From the NCBI GenBank assembly GCA_004535795.1, contig SPIA01000001.1:609126-673125 (forward strand): a DNA stretch of 64,000 nt. Reading direction: 5' to 3'. Source of the stretch: Gammaproteobacteria bacterium LSUCC0057. Its GTDB lineage: Bacteria; Pseudomonadota; Gammaproteobacteria; Pseudomonadales; Porticoccaceae. Numbering within the stretch: position 1 is the first letter of the stretch; every line of letters starts with the position of its first letter. Positions 43,161-52,847 of this stretch are shown in pieces. A program made the translations under genes and the position numbers. The notes below the pieces were generated by a model. It made no database searches and had not been told where the DNA came from. It saw nothing but the letters and a program-made list of their open reading frames with translations.

Positions 43161-44126
43161 ATGACAGTTACCAACCCCGAGCAGATCGCCGCACAGCTGC
43201 AGCAGCAACTCTCTGCCAGTTTTGTCGAGGTGGCCGATTTCCTGGATAGCAGCGAGCTCGACGGTGGCCCTAGTTTGCGCCACCTCGCATCACTCTGCCC
43301 ACCTGGGCGTTTGCCGCCGGCCGCTTTCGGCTGGTTTATGGAGCTGGTCGAGGCGCTCGAATCGCAAACTCGGGAGCGGGTTCAAGCAGTGCTGGACTCC
43401 TTACAAACGCTGCAGCCGCACCACGGCGATTTTGCCCTGCTCAGTTTGGACGACCCCTCGCTGCAGCGCTGTCGGCAGAGCTATCAGCGACTGATGGATA
43501 CCGACCCCAACGCCTCGTTTGCCATTACTGGTGCCACTACCGAGCAGTTGCGCCGTTTTCAGAGTGAACTGCAGCCCTGTTTGGCGCTGATGCGCGCCGC
43601 CACCCCCGACTACCACCGCCAACTGCTGGCACTCACCACCCAACTGGTGGCGGTGCGCCCCTGCGGTGATAACAATACTAGCCAGTTCGATGGCGGTTCG
43701 ACGCTGATGTTGTGGGGGGCGCTGTTTGTTAACATCGAGCAGAGTAAAAGTCGCGTCGACTGGCTACAGACGCTGGTGCACGAATCGTCTCACCTGATGT
43801 TGTTTGGTCGCTGTAGCGAGCAGCCGCCAGTGCTCAACGATTCGTCGCAGGGCTACCGCTCGCCACTGCGCCGCGAGCTGCGGCCGATGAACGGCATCTA
43901 CCACGCGCTCTATGTCACGGTGCAGATGCAGCGCGCCTGTCGGCAATTGTTAGCCGGGCAGTGGTTGAGTGAGGCAGAGCGCAACTATGTTGCGCAGAGC
44001 GTCGCCGACCACGCCGAGGTGATTGCCGACTGCCTCGCCACCGTTGAGCAGCAGGCGAAGTTGAGCGCTATCGGCCGCGAGATTCTCGACGAGCTGGTGG
44101 CGACTGCACAGAACGGCAACAACTAA
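43161..44126 (+). CDS. HExxH-type peptide-modification protein
   Basis: A 321-residue protein with the signature of the HEXXH putative peptide-modification family: GGSTLMLWGALFVN (178-191), H207-E-S-S-H211, and YRSPLRRELRPMNGIYHALYV (232-252), where H248 is a candidate third metal ligand. Members lie in RiPP loci, often fused or next to radical SAM enzymes, and some are described as Fe(II)/2-oxoglutarate peptide beta-hydroxylases rather than proteases. Here no radical SAM partner is present. The ATG at 43161 is just past a terminator and has no good ribosome site; TTG at 43155, 8 bases after GGGG, is an alternative. The likely substrate is the repeat peptide just upstream. Confidence 0.8.
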   Translation: MTVTNPEQIAAQLQQQLSASFVEVADFLDSSELDGGPSLRHLASLCPPGRLPPAAFGWFMELVEALESQTRERVQAVLDSLQTLQPHHGDFALLSLDDPSLQRCRQSYQRLMDTDPNASFAITGATTEQLRRFQSELQPCLALMRAATPDYHRQLLALTTQLVAVRPCGDNNTSQFDGGSTLMLWGALFVNIEQSKSRVDWLQTLVHESSHLMLFGRCSEQPPVLNDSSQGYRSPLRRELRPMNGIYHALYVTVQMQRACRQLLAGQWLSEAERNYVAQSVADHAEVIADCLATVEQQAKLSAIGREILDELVATAQNGNN

Positions 44127-44197
44127 GCTACCAGTCACTCCGCGCCTTCAGTGTTGCGGCGCACAATTCTCTATCTGCCAGCCACTGCAGGCGCCGT

Positions 44198-45700
44198 TCA
44201 AAAAAGCGATAACTGCTGTTTATTTACCGCGCGCGCGGGGGGGTTACTGCCGCGTTGGCGCCGGTTGGTGCTGCCGGCTGGGCGCTGGCTGGGGCGGATA
44301 ATTCCCTCGCGCTGCTCAATAGCGGCGATCGCCGCTTTGCGCTGGCGGTTGGCAAGTTGGTGGTCGACCATCGGCGGCGGGTAGTCGGCTGCGCCGGCAA
44401 AGCGCTGGCGCAAGGTGGTCGGCAGTTGCCACGGCTGCTGCAGCCAGGCATCTGGAGTGTTGGCCAGCTCTGGCACCCAGCGGCGAATAAAGCGGCCGTC
44501 GGGGTCGAGCTGTTGCGCCTGGGTGGTGGGGTTGTAGATACGCAGCACTGGGTTCCAAGAGAGGCCGCTCTGCATCTGTACCTGTGGATAGTGGATGCCC
44601 GGTTCGTAGTCGACAAACTGGCCGGCGAGCCACTCTGCCACACACTGCCACGGCAGCTGTAGGGTATGGGTGGCCACCGAGACCAGCATGGCGCGCATTC
44701 GAAAATTGACCCAGCCGTGGTGGTGCAGGTAGCGCATCGCTGCATCGACCAGCGGCCAGCCAGTGGTGCCAAACTGCCAGCGCTGCAGTCGCTCGAGGTC
44801 GCTGCAGCTGGGCAGTTGTTGTAACACAGTGATCTGTGGGGTGGTCTCGATAGTGGGCTGCGACTCCAGCTTCTGAATGAAATGGCAGTGCCACCACAGA
44901 CGCGAGGCGAAGGCGGCGAGACTCTGCCGCCAGCGGCCCGTGGCGCTAGCTTGGGCGCGCTGCGTTGCCGCGCAAACTTCACGCAGACTAAGGGTGCCGT
45001 AGGCGAGGTGAGCGCTGAGGCGCGAGCCGTGGCGCGCGGCGCTGTCGGTGCGGCTCAATGAGCCGCGATACTGCTCACCGCGCTGCTGGGTAAATGACTG
45101 CAACAGCGCAAGCCCAGCAGTGCGGCCGCCGGGTTGCCGGCCGGGGCAGGGCAGTGGGTCGGTTTTCACCGATTGCGGCCACTGCGCCGGCGCCAGTGCC
45201 GCCGAGGTTGCCACGCTGTGGGTGATTGGTGCACAAGGTGCCGGTAGTTGCTCTAGCCACTGCTGACGCCACTGCGACCACTGGTCGCGATTGCGCTCGC
45301 TGCCACGCTGTACGCCAAACTGCTTGTACTGCCGCCACACCACCTGCTGCTGCCGGCACCAGCGCGCGACTGCGGTGTCGCGGGCAAAGCTCCACAGGTT
45401 GCCGGTTTCTTCATGGCTGTGTAGCGCCAGTGGGCCGTGCTGGGCGCGGATGGCATTCAGAGTGGTGATCAGATCACCCTCTACCACCTGCAGGGCTGCG
45501 CCGAGAGCTTGCAGCTGGTGGTGAAGGTCCTGCAGCGATTCACGAACAAACTGCCACTGGCGGTCGCTGGTGTCGGGCAGCTGCCAGTAGTCGCGCTCAA
45601 CAACATAGAGACAGAGCACCGGTCCGTGTTTTGCAGCGACTTGCAGCGGCGCATGGTCGCTGCTGCGCAGATCGCGTTTAAACCAGACAACTTGCAGCAT
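44198..45700 (-). CDS. Cryptochrome/photolyase family protein with C-terminal clamp motif
   Basis: A 500-residue FAD protein of the DNA photolyase/cryptochrome superfamily. The N-terminal antenna domain begins VVWFKRDLRSSDHAPL; the FAD domain includes RLSAHLAYGTLS, TGWPLVDAAMRYL and VNFRMRAMLVS. It resembles class I cyclobutane photolyases, although a photoreceptor role cannot be excluded. The extreme C-terminus reads QQLSLF, which matches the beta-sliding-clamp-binding consensus QL[SD]LF. The tail before it is basic and low-complexity. Convergent with the peptide locus. Confidence 0.88.
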   Translation of the reverse strand: MLQVVWFKRDLRSSDHAPLQVAAKHGPVLCLYVVERDYWQLPDTSDRQWQFVRESLQDLHHQLQALGAALQVVEGDLITTLNAIRAQHGPLALHSHEETGNLWSFARDTAVARWCRQQQVVWRQYKQFGVQRGSERNRDQWSQWRQQWLEQLPAPCAPITHSVATSAALAPAQWPQSVKTDPLPCPGRQPGGRTAGLALLQSFTQQRGEQYRGSLSRTDSAARHGSRLSAHLAYGTLSLREVCAATQRAQASATGRWRQSLAAFASRLWWHCHFIQKLESQPTIETTPQITVLQQLPSCSDLERLQRWQFGTTGWPLVDAAMRYLHHHGWVNFRMRAMLVSVATHTLQLPWQCVAEWLAGQFVDYEPGIHYPQVQMQSGLSWNPVLRIYNPTTQAQQLDPDGRFIRRWVPELANTPDAWLQQPWQLPTTLRQRFAGAADYPPPMVDHQLANRQRKAAIAAIEQREGIIRPSQRPAGSTNRRQRGSNPPARAVNKQQLSLF

Positions 45701-45880
45701 AATAAGGGCGCCTCTGGATTAAGCTAACGGCGTTACTCTAGCCGGCTTGGTCGACCGTGGAAAGCGGGTTGCGGTTAGCTGACGCTAATAGTGAAGTGGC
45801 AATGAATTTTGTTATTGACAGCAGTGCAGATAATCACTGCGCATTGGCCCACAGCGCCACAGTGCACTGCGATTATTTTA

Positions 45881-47233
45881 TTAAGAGAACATTGGGTAGA
45901 GAAATACCGTCAAGATCGCCAATGGGCAGACAAAGCGCACATAGCTGGGCCAGAGTTTGACGAACAGGCTGTGTTCGGCGTTCTCAAAACCCTGTGTAAT
46001 CTCTTCGATGAGTTGGTTGCGGTGCCATATCCAGCCGGCAAACAGGCACAGGCTGAGGCCCAACAATGGCTGGCTGTAGCGGGTCGTTAACGTGATGGTG
46101 AGTCCAAATAGCGTATCGAATTGACTGATAATGACCAGACTTATCACAGTGATAGCGCCGCCCAGCAGCCAGGTGGCCTTTGCCCGATTGATACCATGAC
46201 ACTCAACGGCGTAGGCGACCGGCACTTCCAGCATAGAGATTGACGAGGTGAGTGAGGCGATGGTCATCAGGATAAAAAAGGCCACCGCAACGCCGAGACC
46301 AGCGGCACCCATGGTGTCGAACAACGCCGGCAATACGGTAAAAATAAGTCGATCTTCAGCGATTAACTGGTTCATCTCGTCGTAGATGGCCACGCCGTTG
46401 CTCTGGGCGACATACATGGCGGGAATGATCAGTAACCCGGCCAGTACGGCAATGCCGATATCGACCAGTGTGACGGTACGTCCTAAACTGCTGATGTTCT
46501 CTTGCTTGCTGACATAGGAGCCGTAGATCAGCATGGTGCCGACCCCGAGTGACATGGAGAAGAACGCCTGGCCCAGCGCGCTGACGATCAGCTTGAACTC
46601 AAACGCTTGAGAAAAGTCGGGTACCAAATAGGCTTTAATACCCGCCATGGCGCCGTCGAGCGTCATCACATAGCCGATCAGCAATAGCAGGATTCCCAGC
46701 AGTGCTGGCATTAATCGGGTCGACCACTTTTCGATGCCCTCTTTGACGCCGCCGCATATAATGCCGATGGTCATGCCGCTAAATATGAGCGTGAAGAGTA
46801 TGTTGCGCTCGCGGCTGAATTCGGTGAGCCAGCGCGCCAGCGGTTCAAAGCCGAGTAGTTCAGCGATCGAGGCGACAAAATAGGCGACCATCCAGCCGGC
46901 GACAATGGCATAAAAGCTCAGAATCAGCGCTGCGGTGATCAGCCCGACAAAACCGGTAGCTGTGCCGAATAGCCGAGTGGCTCGGCCAGTGGCTATGCCG
47001 CGCAGGGCGGTGACGGCATTGGCCTGCGCATGGCGGCCGATAATCAGCTCGGCCATCAGCGCCGGGTAGGCTAGTGTGAACGCCATGACTAAATAGAGAA
47101 TCAGGAACGCGGCGCCACCGTTGCTGGCCACCTGAGTGGGAAAGCCCCAAATATTGCCAAGCCCGACCGCCGAGCCAGAAGCAGCCAAAACAAAGCCTAA
47201 CCGAGAGCTAAACTGGCCGCGGGAATTGTTCAT
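45881..47233 (-). CDS. Sodium-dependent transporter, NSS (SNF) family
   Basis: A 450-residue LeuT-fold symporter with about 11-12 transmembrane helices. GSAVGLGNIWGFPTQVASNGG (about residues 18-38) is the family's first-helix signature with the unwound substrate/sodium site. The substrate is probably an amino acid or related amine; bacterial members of this length include tyrosine and tryptophan carriers. The ATG at 47233 (MNNSRGQF) starts just ahead of the first helix. Divergent from the exported DUF3604 gene with 133 bases between. Confidence 0.92.
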   Translation of the reverse strand: MNNSRGQFSSRLGFVLAASGSAVGLGNIWGFPTQVASNGGAAFLILYLVMAFTLAYPALMAELIIGRHAQANAVTALRGIATGRATRLFGTATGFVGLITAALILSFYAIVAGWMVAYFVASIAELLGFEPLARWLTEFSRERNILFTLIFSGMTIGIICGGVKEGIEKWSTRLMPALLGILLLLIGYVMTLDGAMAGIKAYLVPDFSQAFEFKLIVSALGQAFFSMSLGVGTMLIYGSYVSKQENISSLGRTVTLVDIGIAVLAGLLIIPAMYVAQSNGVAIYDEMNQLIAEDRLIFTVLPALFDTMGAAGLGVAVAFFILMTIASLTSSISMLEVPVAYAVECHGINRAKATWLLGGAITVISLVIISQFDTLFGLTITLTTRYSQPLLGLSLCLFAGWIWHRNQLIEEITQGFENAEHSLFVKLWPSYVRFVCPLAILTVFLYPMFS

Positions 47234-47366
47234 GACAGTTACCTGTGATTTATTGTTATCTGCCCAGATGGGGCGACTACGGGGTAGCCGCAAGGGGCCA
47301 GAAGTTGGCTTCAGTGTATATGATCGGGTAACATCCGAGCAAACCAAAATAGCTGGGCTTACCATT

Positions 47367-49232
47367 GTGAAACGACTACTTTTTACCGTTCTATTAACCG
47401 CTGTCTGTTTGACAACGGCTCAAGCCGAAACGCCCGCAGAGCCGTATTCGCCTTTCCTTGGCAGCAGCCATCTCACCCAGCCGCTGTGGGGTGACACCCA
47501 CCTGCACACCAACCTCTCGCTCGATGCCCGCGCCTTTGGTGTCACCTTAGGTCAGCAGCAAGCCTACCGTTTGGCGCGCGGCGAACGGGTTGTCTCCAGC
47601 CATGGCGAAGCGCTAAGACTGGCGCGGCCACTGGACTTTTTGGTGGTCTCCGACCACTCCGATGGCATGGGTGCGATGGAGGAAATTATCGCCGGCAACC
47701 CTGCGCTACTGAAGGACGCTAAGGTGGCCGACTGGCATCAGCGGCTGGTGGCGGGCGGACAGAGTGCGCTGGGAGCGACCATGGAGGTGATCGCCGATTT
47801 CACCAACGCCAAGATGCCAGATGTGTTGGTCGATCAAGCCTTCAGCAACTCCATCTGGTCCAACTACCTCGCTGTGGCTGACCAATACAACCAGCCGGGG
47901 CAGTTCACGACGCTTGTGGGCTACGAGTGGACCTCGACCGAAAATGGCAACAACCTGCACCGCAATGTCATCTACCGGGGTGGTGCCGAGCAGGCTGGGC
48001 AGCTGCTGCCGTTCACCACCTTAGAGAGCTTCAACCCCGAAGATTTGTGGCGTTGGATGGCGCGCTACGAGCAGACCACCGGCAGTCAAGTGTTGGCGCT
48101 GGCCCACAACGGCAATGTCAGCAATGGCCTGATGTTCCCCACCGAGAGCAACCCAGCAACTGGCCAGCCACTGACAGCCGAGTACGCCAGCGAGCGTGCC
48201 CGTTGGGAACCGCTGTATGAAATTACCCAGATCAAAGGCGACGGCGAGTCACATCCCTACCTTTCTACCAATGACGAGTTTGCCGGCCATGACGTGCTGT
48301 GGGACACGTCAAATTTGCTGTTAGTGCCTAAAGAAAAGTCGATGCTGCAGTATGAGTACGCCCGCGAAGCGCTAAAAAATGGCTTAAAGCTCGAGGAGAA
48401 GCTGGGGGTTAATCCCTACCAGTTTGGCGTGATTGGCTCTACCGACAGCCACACCGCACTGGCTACTGGCGAGGAGAGTAACTTTTTTGGCAAGCACTCA
48501 GGCGTCGAGCCCGACGCCGAGCGGCTGAGCCGAGTGATCGGCAGTCTCGGTGATGCCAAGTATATGAGTTGGCAGGCTCTGGCCTCTGGCTACGCCGCCG
48601 TATGGGCCAGTGAGAACACCCGCGAGGCGATATTCGATGCGATGAAACGACGCGAAGTCTATGCCACTACCGGCCCGCGCATTACCGTGCGCTTTTTTGG
48701 CGGCTGGTCGTTTAAGCCCGGCGATGAGCACTCCTCGCAAATGGTCGCCAAGGGCTACCAGTTGGGTGTACCGATGGGGGGCGAGTTGGCCGCTGCAGGT
48801 GAGCGTGTGCCAAGTTTCCTAATCAGCGCCAGCAAAGATCCGCTCAGTGGCAATCTCGACCGCGTGCAAGTGGTCAAGGGCTGGCTGGACCAGCGCGGCG
48901 AGAGCCATGAAAAAGTTTACGACGTCGAGTGGAGCGATAAGGCGCGCCGTCAGCGCACTGCCGATGGCAGAGTGCCGCCGGTCGGCAACACCGTCGATAT
49001 CGCCACCGCGACCTGGAGTAACAGTATCGGCGCACAGCAGCTGGCAACTGTGTGGAGCGATCCAGACTTTGACCCCGAGCAGCGCGCTTTTTACTACCTG
49101 CGTGTGCTGGAGATACCGACGCCGCGTTGGACGACTTACGACGCTGCGCGTTACAACTTAACCGTGAGTGACGACTACCCAGCTACCGTTCAAGAGCGCG
49201 CCTATACCTCGGCTATCTGGTATACCCCTTAA
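47367..49232 (+). CDS. Exported DUF3604 family protein
   Basis: A 621-residue protein with a clear signal peptide (MKRLLFTVLLTAV...AQA, cleavage near residue 20), so it acts outside the cytoplasm. WGDTHLHTNLSLDA is a PHP-type metal-binding start, followed by VSDHSD and GSTDSHTAL, consistent with a polynuclear metal phosphoesterase-like fold. DUF3604 proteins are common in marine bacteria and have no settled function. GTG at 47367 is chosen because it begins the signal peptide; the ribosome site is weak. Confidence 0.88.
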   Translation: MKRLLFTVLLTAVCLTTAQAETPAEPYSPFLGSSHLTQPLWGDTHLHTNLSLDARAFGVTLGQQQAYRLARGERVVSSHGEALRLARPLDFLVVSDHSDGMGAMEEIIAGNPALLKDAKVADWHQRLVAGGQSALGATMEVIADFTNAKMPDVLVDQAFSNSIWSNYLAVADQYNQPGQFTTLVGYEWTSTENGNNLHRNVIYRGGAEQAGQLLPFTTLESFNPEDLWRWMARYEQTTGSQVLALAHNGNVSNGLMFPTESNPATGQPLTAEYASERARWEPLYEITQIKGDGESHPYLSTNDEFAGHDVLWDTSNLLLVPKEKSMLQYEYAREALKNGLKLEEKLGVNPYQFGVIGSTDSHTALATGEESNFFGKHSGVEPDAERLSRVIGSLGDAKYMSWQALASGYAAVWASENTREAIFDAMKRREVYATTGPRITVRFFGGWSFKPGDEHSSQMVAKGYQLGVPMGGELAAAGERVPSFLISASKDPLSGNLDRVQVVKGWLDQRGESHEKVYDVEWSDKARRQRTADGRVPPVGNTVDIATATWSNSIGAQQLATVWSDPDFDPEQRAFYYLRVLEIPTPRWTTYDAARYNLTVSDDYPATVQERAYTSAIWYTP

Positions 49233-49236
49233 TCCT

Positions 49237-49664
49237 GCGTATTCAATCGAATCGGGGGTTCACGTCCGCGCGGTCCATCCGATAAATAAAAAGGCACCAG
49301 TCCAGGCTGGGTTGTAATAAGGACAGGGATTGATCTTTGCGGCTTGTGGCCGCAAAGCCCCCGTTGGGGCTGCGCCGCGCTGCGCGCCCGCTTGTCTTCA
49401 ATGCTACGCATTGAATCGAACCGGGGATTCTTGTCCGCACGGCCCATCCGATAAATAAAAAAGGCCCCAGTCCAGGCTGGGTGGTGATAAGGACAGGGAT
49501 TGATCTTTGCGGCTGGTGGCCGCAAAGCCCCCCTTGGGGCTGCGCCGCGCTGCGCGCCGGCTTGTCTTCAATGCTACGCATTGAATCGAACCGAGTGTTC
49601 TCGTCCGCACGGCCCATCCGATAAATAAAAAAGGCCCCAGTCCTTTGGACTGGGGCCTTTTTTA
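49237..49664. repeat. Tandem array of about 170-bp repeats beside tRNA-Ser
   Basis: Two full units (49237-49406, 49407-49576) and one partial unit (49577-49664) repeat with a period of 169-170 bases and high identity. Each full unit contains the palindrome TTCAATGC-TAC-GCATTGAA (perfect in unit 1-2 and 2-3 junctions, 49397-49415 and 49567-49585), a CTTTGCGG/CCGCAAAG hairpin, and GGACAGGGATTGATC, which resembles the tRNA-Ser T-arm region GGACAGGGATTCGAA on the same strand. The last unit ends in the intact tRNA terminator; in the others the terminator's second arm is replaced. Open frames across it repeat the same peptide and look spurious. Confidence 0.85.
49628..49663 (-). terminator. Terminator of tRNA-Ser
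   Basis: AAAAAAGGCCCCAGTCC, a short TTT loop region and the reverse complement form a perfect symmetric terminator 6 bases downstream of the tRNA-Ser 3' end on the - strand. Confidence 0.85.
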
Positions 49665-49669
49665 TTTAA

Positions 49670-49757
49670 TGGCGGAGGGACAGGGATTCGAACCCTGGGA
49701 GCCTTTCGACTCGTCGGTTTTCAAGACCGGTGCTTTCGACCACTCAGCCACCCCTCC
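49670..49757 (-). tRNA. tRNA-Ser (anticodon TGA)
   Basis: On the - strand an 88-base class II tRNA folds with acceptor GGAGGGG/TCCCTCC, anticodon loop with TGA, a long variable arm, T arm GGGTTCGAATCCC and encoded CCA (49670-49672). It reads UCA codons. Confidence 0.95.
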
Positions 49758-49804
49758 GAAACTTTTTTCGTGGGTTACCGCAGCAGGGCGTTGGTAACTT
49801 CACG

Positions 49805-49833
49805 CTTTTGCAACGGCAATGCCGCTGCAAAAG
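49805..49833 (-). other. Hairpin downstream of rne
   Basis: CTTTTGCA pairs with TGCAAAAG around an inner CGGC/GCCG stem. It lies 42 bases after the rne stop on the same strand and has no T-run, so it may protect the rne 3' end or act with Rho. Confidence 0.4.
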
Positions 49834-49874
49834 AAAGGCGAAATTATACATTTCGCCACTGTTCTATCAAGCGA

Positions 49875-52847
49875 TTATTGCGCTGATTGACTGTTTTCTT
49901 CTGTGCCGCCGTTATTAGCTGCCCGTTTTGAGCGCGGGTCGTTAGCGGGGCGTTTAATGTTACTTGGCACCAATGCCACCGGAGCGGGGGCGCTGGTGTC
50001 GAGCGCTCTGGGCAGTGGCCGCTGACGTTTTTCGGTGATGATCTGCACCTCGGTCACCGCCTTGGGTTTGAGGCGCGGATCGTTGCTGGGGCGCTGGGCC
50101 GCTGCGGGCGCTACCGCGGCAGGGGCATCAACGACCGATTGTACCGCCGGTATTGCCGCCTCGAGCTGGACCGCTGGCTCTGCGGCTGCTTGTGATTGAA
50201 TGTCATCAGTCGACTCGGGCTGCTCAGCCAAGTCGGCTGACTCGACTGATTCAGCTGGCTCTACTCGCTCGGCTGCAGACGGTGCAACCTCTGCATCGTC
50301 CTCAACCGCGTCGGTAGTCTGCGGTTGTTGAGGCGCTTGTTCAGGCTCGGCGCTGGCTTCGTTCGCTGGCAGATCGGCGTCAATGGGCTGCAGTTCCGCT
50401 GCTGGTTGGAGCTCTGGTTGATCGCTGACGGCTTCTGCACTGGGCACGTCTACCGGCTGCTCACCGCTAGCGGCTGCTGCGGCGTCATCGGTGTTATCGG
50501 GGACCGGCGCTAACTCGCTGGCGGCGACCTCTGGCGCATTTTCTGCAGCAGTGGTTGCGTCGGGCGCGGCAACCGCAGTGACGGCGAGCGCTTGTTCGAG
50601 TAGCTCAGCGGGAACATCTTGGCGCTGACGGCGACGGCGCGGTTCGCGTCGGCCACTGTCGGGGCGGGATTCCAGGGTTCCCGTCTCGCTGCTAGTTGCT
50701 TCGACGACTTCGCTGGGGCTCTCGGTGGCAGCGGCGGACTGTGCGTCAGCTGAGGGGGTGCTGTCGAGCTCGTTGCGCTCGACTGTCGACTCATTGCGGG
50801 CACCGCGTTCACCGCGGTTGCGGCCTCCGCGGCGTCGGTTGCGGCGCGGCCGCTCAGCGTTGTCACTGCGGTTTTCGCCGCTGTCATTGCCTTCAGTTGC
50901 GGCGCTGTTTTGCAGCGCTGGCTCGCCGGCGGTCGCAGCCTGTTCGGCGCTGTCGTTGCGGCGGCGACTATCGTTGCGGCGGCGGTTGTTGCGGTTGCCG
51001 CTGCGATTCTGATCGCGACTCGAGCGGTTGCTCGACTTCTCTTCGCGCTGGCTGTTGCCGCCGGCTTTGGCCGGTTTTGCCGCAGAGACGGTTTTCTCGC
51101 CCGAACCAAACAGCGCAGCCATAATGCGCCTGAACAGACTCGGTTTGGCAGCGCTCTTGCTCACCACTTTGCTGGCGCGCGGTTTTTTGCTGCGCGGTTG
51201 TTCGCTGTGTGGCTCTTTTTTGGCCTTGGGCTCAACCACTGGCGCCGGGGTGTCGGGCACCAGGGTCTTTACTGCGGGCTGGGAGATCGGTAGTGGCGCG
51301 GGGGCGTCGGCAATAGTGCTGGGCTGGTCGCTTTGTGCCGCTTGTGCGGCCAACTCGTGACTGAACCCCTCGTCTTCATCATCTTGCGTGCGAATGCGCT
51401 GGACCTCGAAGTGCGGGGTCTCCATGGCGGTATTGGGCAGCACGGTGACGCGAATGCGGTTGCGCGACTCGATGGCGGCCAGCTCGCCGCGCTTTTCGTT
51501 GAGCAAGAAGGTGGCGACCGGTACCGGTACGATGGCGCGCACTTCGCGGCTGTAGTCTTTTTGTGCCTCTTCTTCCATAAGCCGCAAAATTGACAGCGCC
51601 AGTGAGCGGGTGCCGCGAATGGTGCCCTGGCCATCACAGCGCGGGCAGGTGTGCGACATAGTCTCTTCCAGTGACGGGCGCAAGCGCTGGCGGGACATCT
51701 CCAGCAGGCCAAAACGCGAGATACGGCCGACCTGGACGCGGGCGCGATCGATCGCCAAGGCGTCGCGCATGCGGTTTTCCACCTCTTTTTGATGCTTACT
51801 CTGCAGCATATCAATGAAGTCGATAACAATCAGGCCGCCGACATCGCGCAGTCGCAGCTGGCGGGCTATCTCATCAGCCGCCTCTTTGTTGGTGCTGAAA
51901 GCGGTCTCTTCAATATCGCCGCCGCGGGTTGAGCGCGCCGAGTTGATATCGATAGAGACCATGGCTTCAGTGATATCGATTACGATCGAACCACCGGAGG
52001 GGAGCTTAACTTCGCGCTGGAAAGCGGTCTCAATCTGGTTCTCTACCTGATAGCGGTTAAACAGCGGAATAGGATCTTGGTAGAGTTTTACCTTGCTGCG
52101 AAAGTCTGGCATCACTGTGCTGATAAACGCGTTGGCGAGCAGGTAAGCGTCGTTGTTGTCGACAATCACTTCGCCGACGTCCTGGCGCAGATAGTCGCGT
52201 ATTGCGCGGACAATAACGTTGCTCTCTTGGAACAAAAAGTGGGGTGCTTTGGCCTGCTCAGCCTCATCAGTGATGGTGTTCCAGAGCTTGATGAGATAGT
52301 TTAAATCCCACTGCAGCTCTTCAGTGGCGCGACCGATGCCGGCGGTGCGTACGATCACGCCCATGCCGTCGGGGATCTCGAGCCCGCGCATCGCTTCGCG
52401 CAGGTCACTGCGCTCTTCGCCCTCAATACGGCGTGAAATGCCACCGGCACGAGGATTGTTGGGCATTAACACCATGTAGCGGCCGGCCAAGCTGATAAAG
52501 GTCGTCAGCGCCGCACCTTTGGAACCGCGCTCCTCTTTTTCTACTTGGACGATGACCTCTTGGCCTTCGCGCACCGCCTCTTTAATAGTCGGGCGGCCGC
52601 TGACGCCAGGTTTGGCGTACTCTGGAGCAATCTCTTTGAGTGGCAGAAAACCGTGACGCTCGGCGCCGTAGTCGACAAAAGCGGCTTCCAGGCTCGGTTC
52701 AACGCGGGTTACTTTGCCCTTGTAGATGTTGGCTTTTTTCTGTTCGCGGGTGCGGTTTTCGATATCTAGATCGTAGAGGCGTTGGCCATCTACCATAGCG
52801 ACGCGCACCTCTTCAGTGTGCGAAGCATTGATTAACATACGTTTCAT
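49875..52847 (-). CDS. rne: Ribonuclease E
   Basis: A 990-residue endoribonuclease, the core of the RNA degradosome. The catalytic half has the S1 domain (about 36-120), the DNase-I-like catalytic region with [12 protein letters not shown] and VIDFIDM, and the zinc link C401/C404 (TCPRCDGQG). From about residue 520 the sequence is low-complexity: a Lys/Ser segment, an Arg/Asn-rich RNA-binding tract (about 600-720) and a Pro/Ala/Glu-rich scaffold region. The last 60 residues keep a conserved block ([28 protein letters not shown]) seen in related gammaproteobacteria. The 619-base leader suggests autoregulation. Confidence 0.97.
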   Translation of the reverse strand: MKRMLINASHTEEVRVAMVDGQRLYDLDIENRTREQKKANIYKGKVTRVEPSLEAAFVDYGAERHGFLPLKEIAPEYAKPGVSGRPTIKEAVREGQEVIVQVEKEERGSKGAALTTFISLAGRYMVLMPNNPRAGGISRRIEGEERSDLREAMRGLEIPDGMGVIVRTAGIGRATEELQWDLNYLIKLWNTITDEAEQAKAPHFLFQESNVIVRAIRDYLRQDVGEVIVDNNDAYLLANAFISTVMPDFRSKVKLYQDPIPLFNRYQVENQIETAFQREVKLPSGGSIVIDITEAMVSIDINSARSTRGGDIEETAFSTNKEAADEIARQLRLRDVGGLIVIDFIDMLQSKHQKEVENRMRDALAIDRARVQVGRISRFGLLEMSRQRLRPSLEETMSHTCPRCDGQGTIRGTRSLALSILRLMEEEAQKDYSREVRAIVPVPVATFLLNEKRGELAAIESRNRIRVTVLPNTAMETPHFEVQRIRTQDDEDEGFSHELAAQAAQSDQPSTIADAPAPLPISQPAVKTLVPDTPAPVVEPKAKKEPHSEQPRSKKPRASKVVSKSAAKPSLFRRIMAALFGSGEKTVSAAKPAKAGGNSQREEKSSNRSSRDQNRSGNRNNRRRNDSRRRNDSAEQAATAGEPALQNSAATEGNDSGENRSDNAERPRRNRRRGGRNRGERGARNESTVERNELDSTPSADAQSAAATESPSEVVEATSSETGTLESRPDSGRREPRRRRQRQDVPAELLEQALAVTAVAAPDATTAAENAPEVAASELAPVPDNTDDAAAAASGEQPVDVPSAEAVSDQPELQPAAELQPIDADLPANEASAEPEQAPQQPQTTDAVEDDAEVAPSAAERVEPAESVESADLAEQPESTDDIQSQAAAEPAVQLEAAIPAVQSVVDAPAAVAPAAAQRPSNDPRLKPKAVTEVQIITEKRQRPLPRALDTSAPAPVALVPSNIKRPANDPRSKRAANNGGTEENSQSAQ

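Noticed and set aside
39450-46000. Integrated element with a duplicated tRNA-Arg end
   Set aside because: No second copy of the tRNA 3' segment and no integrase were found on the right side of the locus.
49229-49617. Open frames across the repeat array encoding a repeated peptide
   Set aside because: They simply mirror the 170-bp DNA repeat, have no ribosome site and include tRNA-derived sequence, so they are taken as non-coding.
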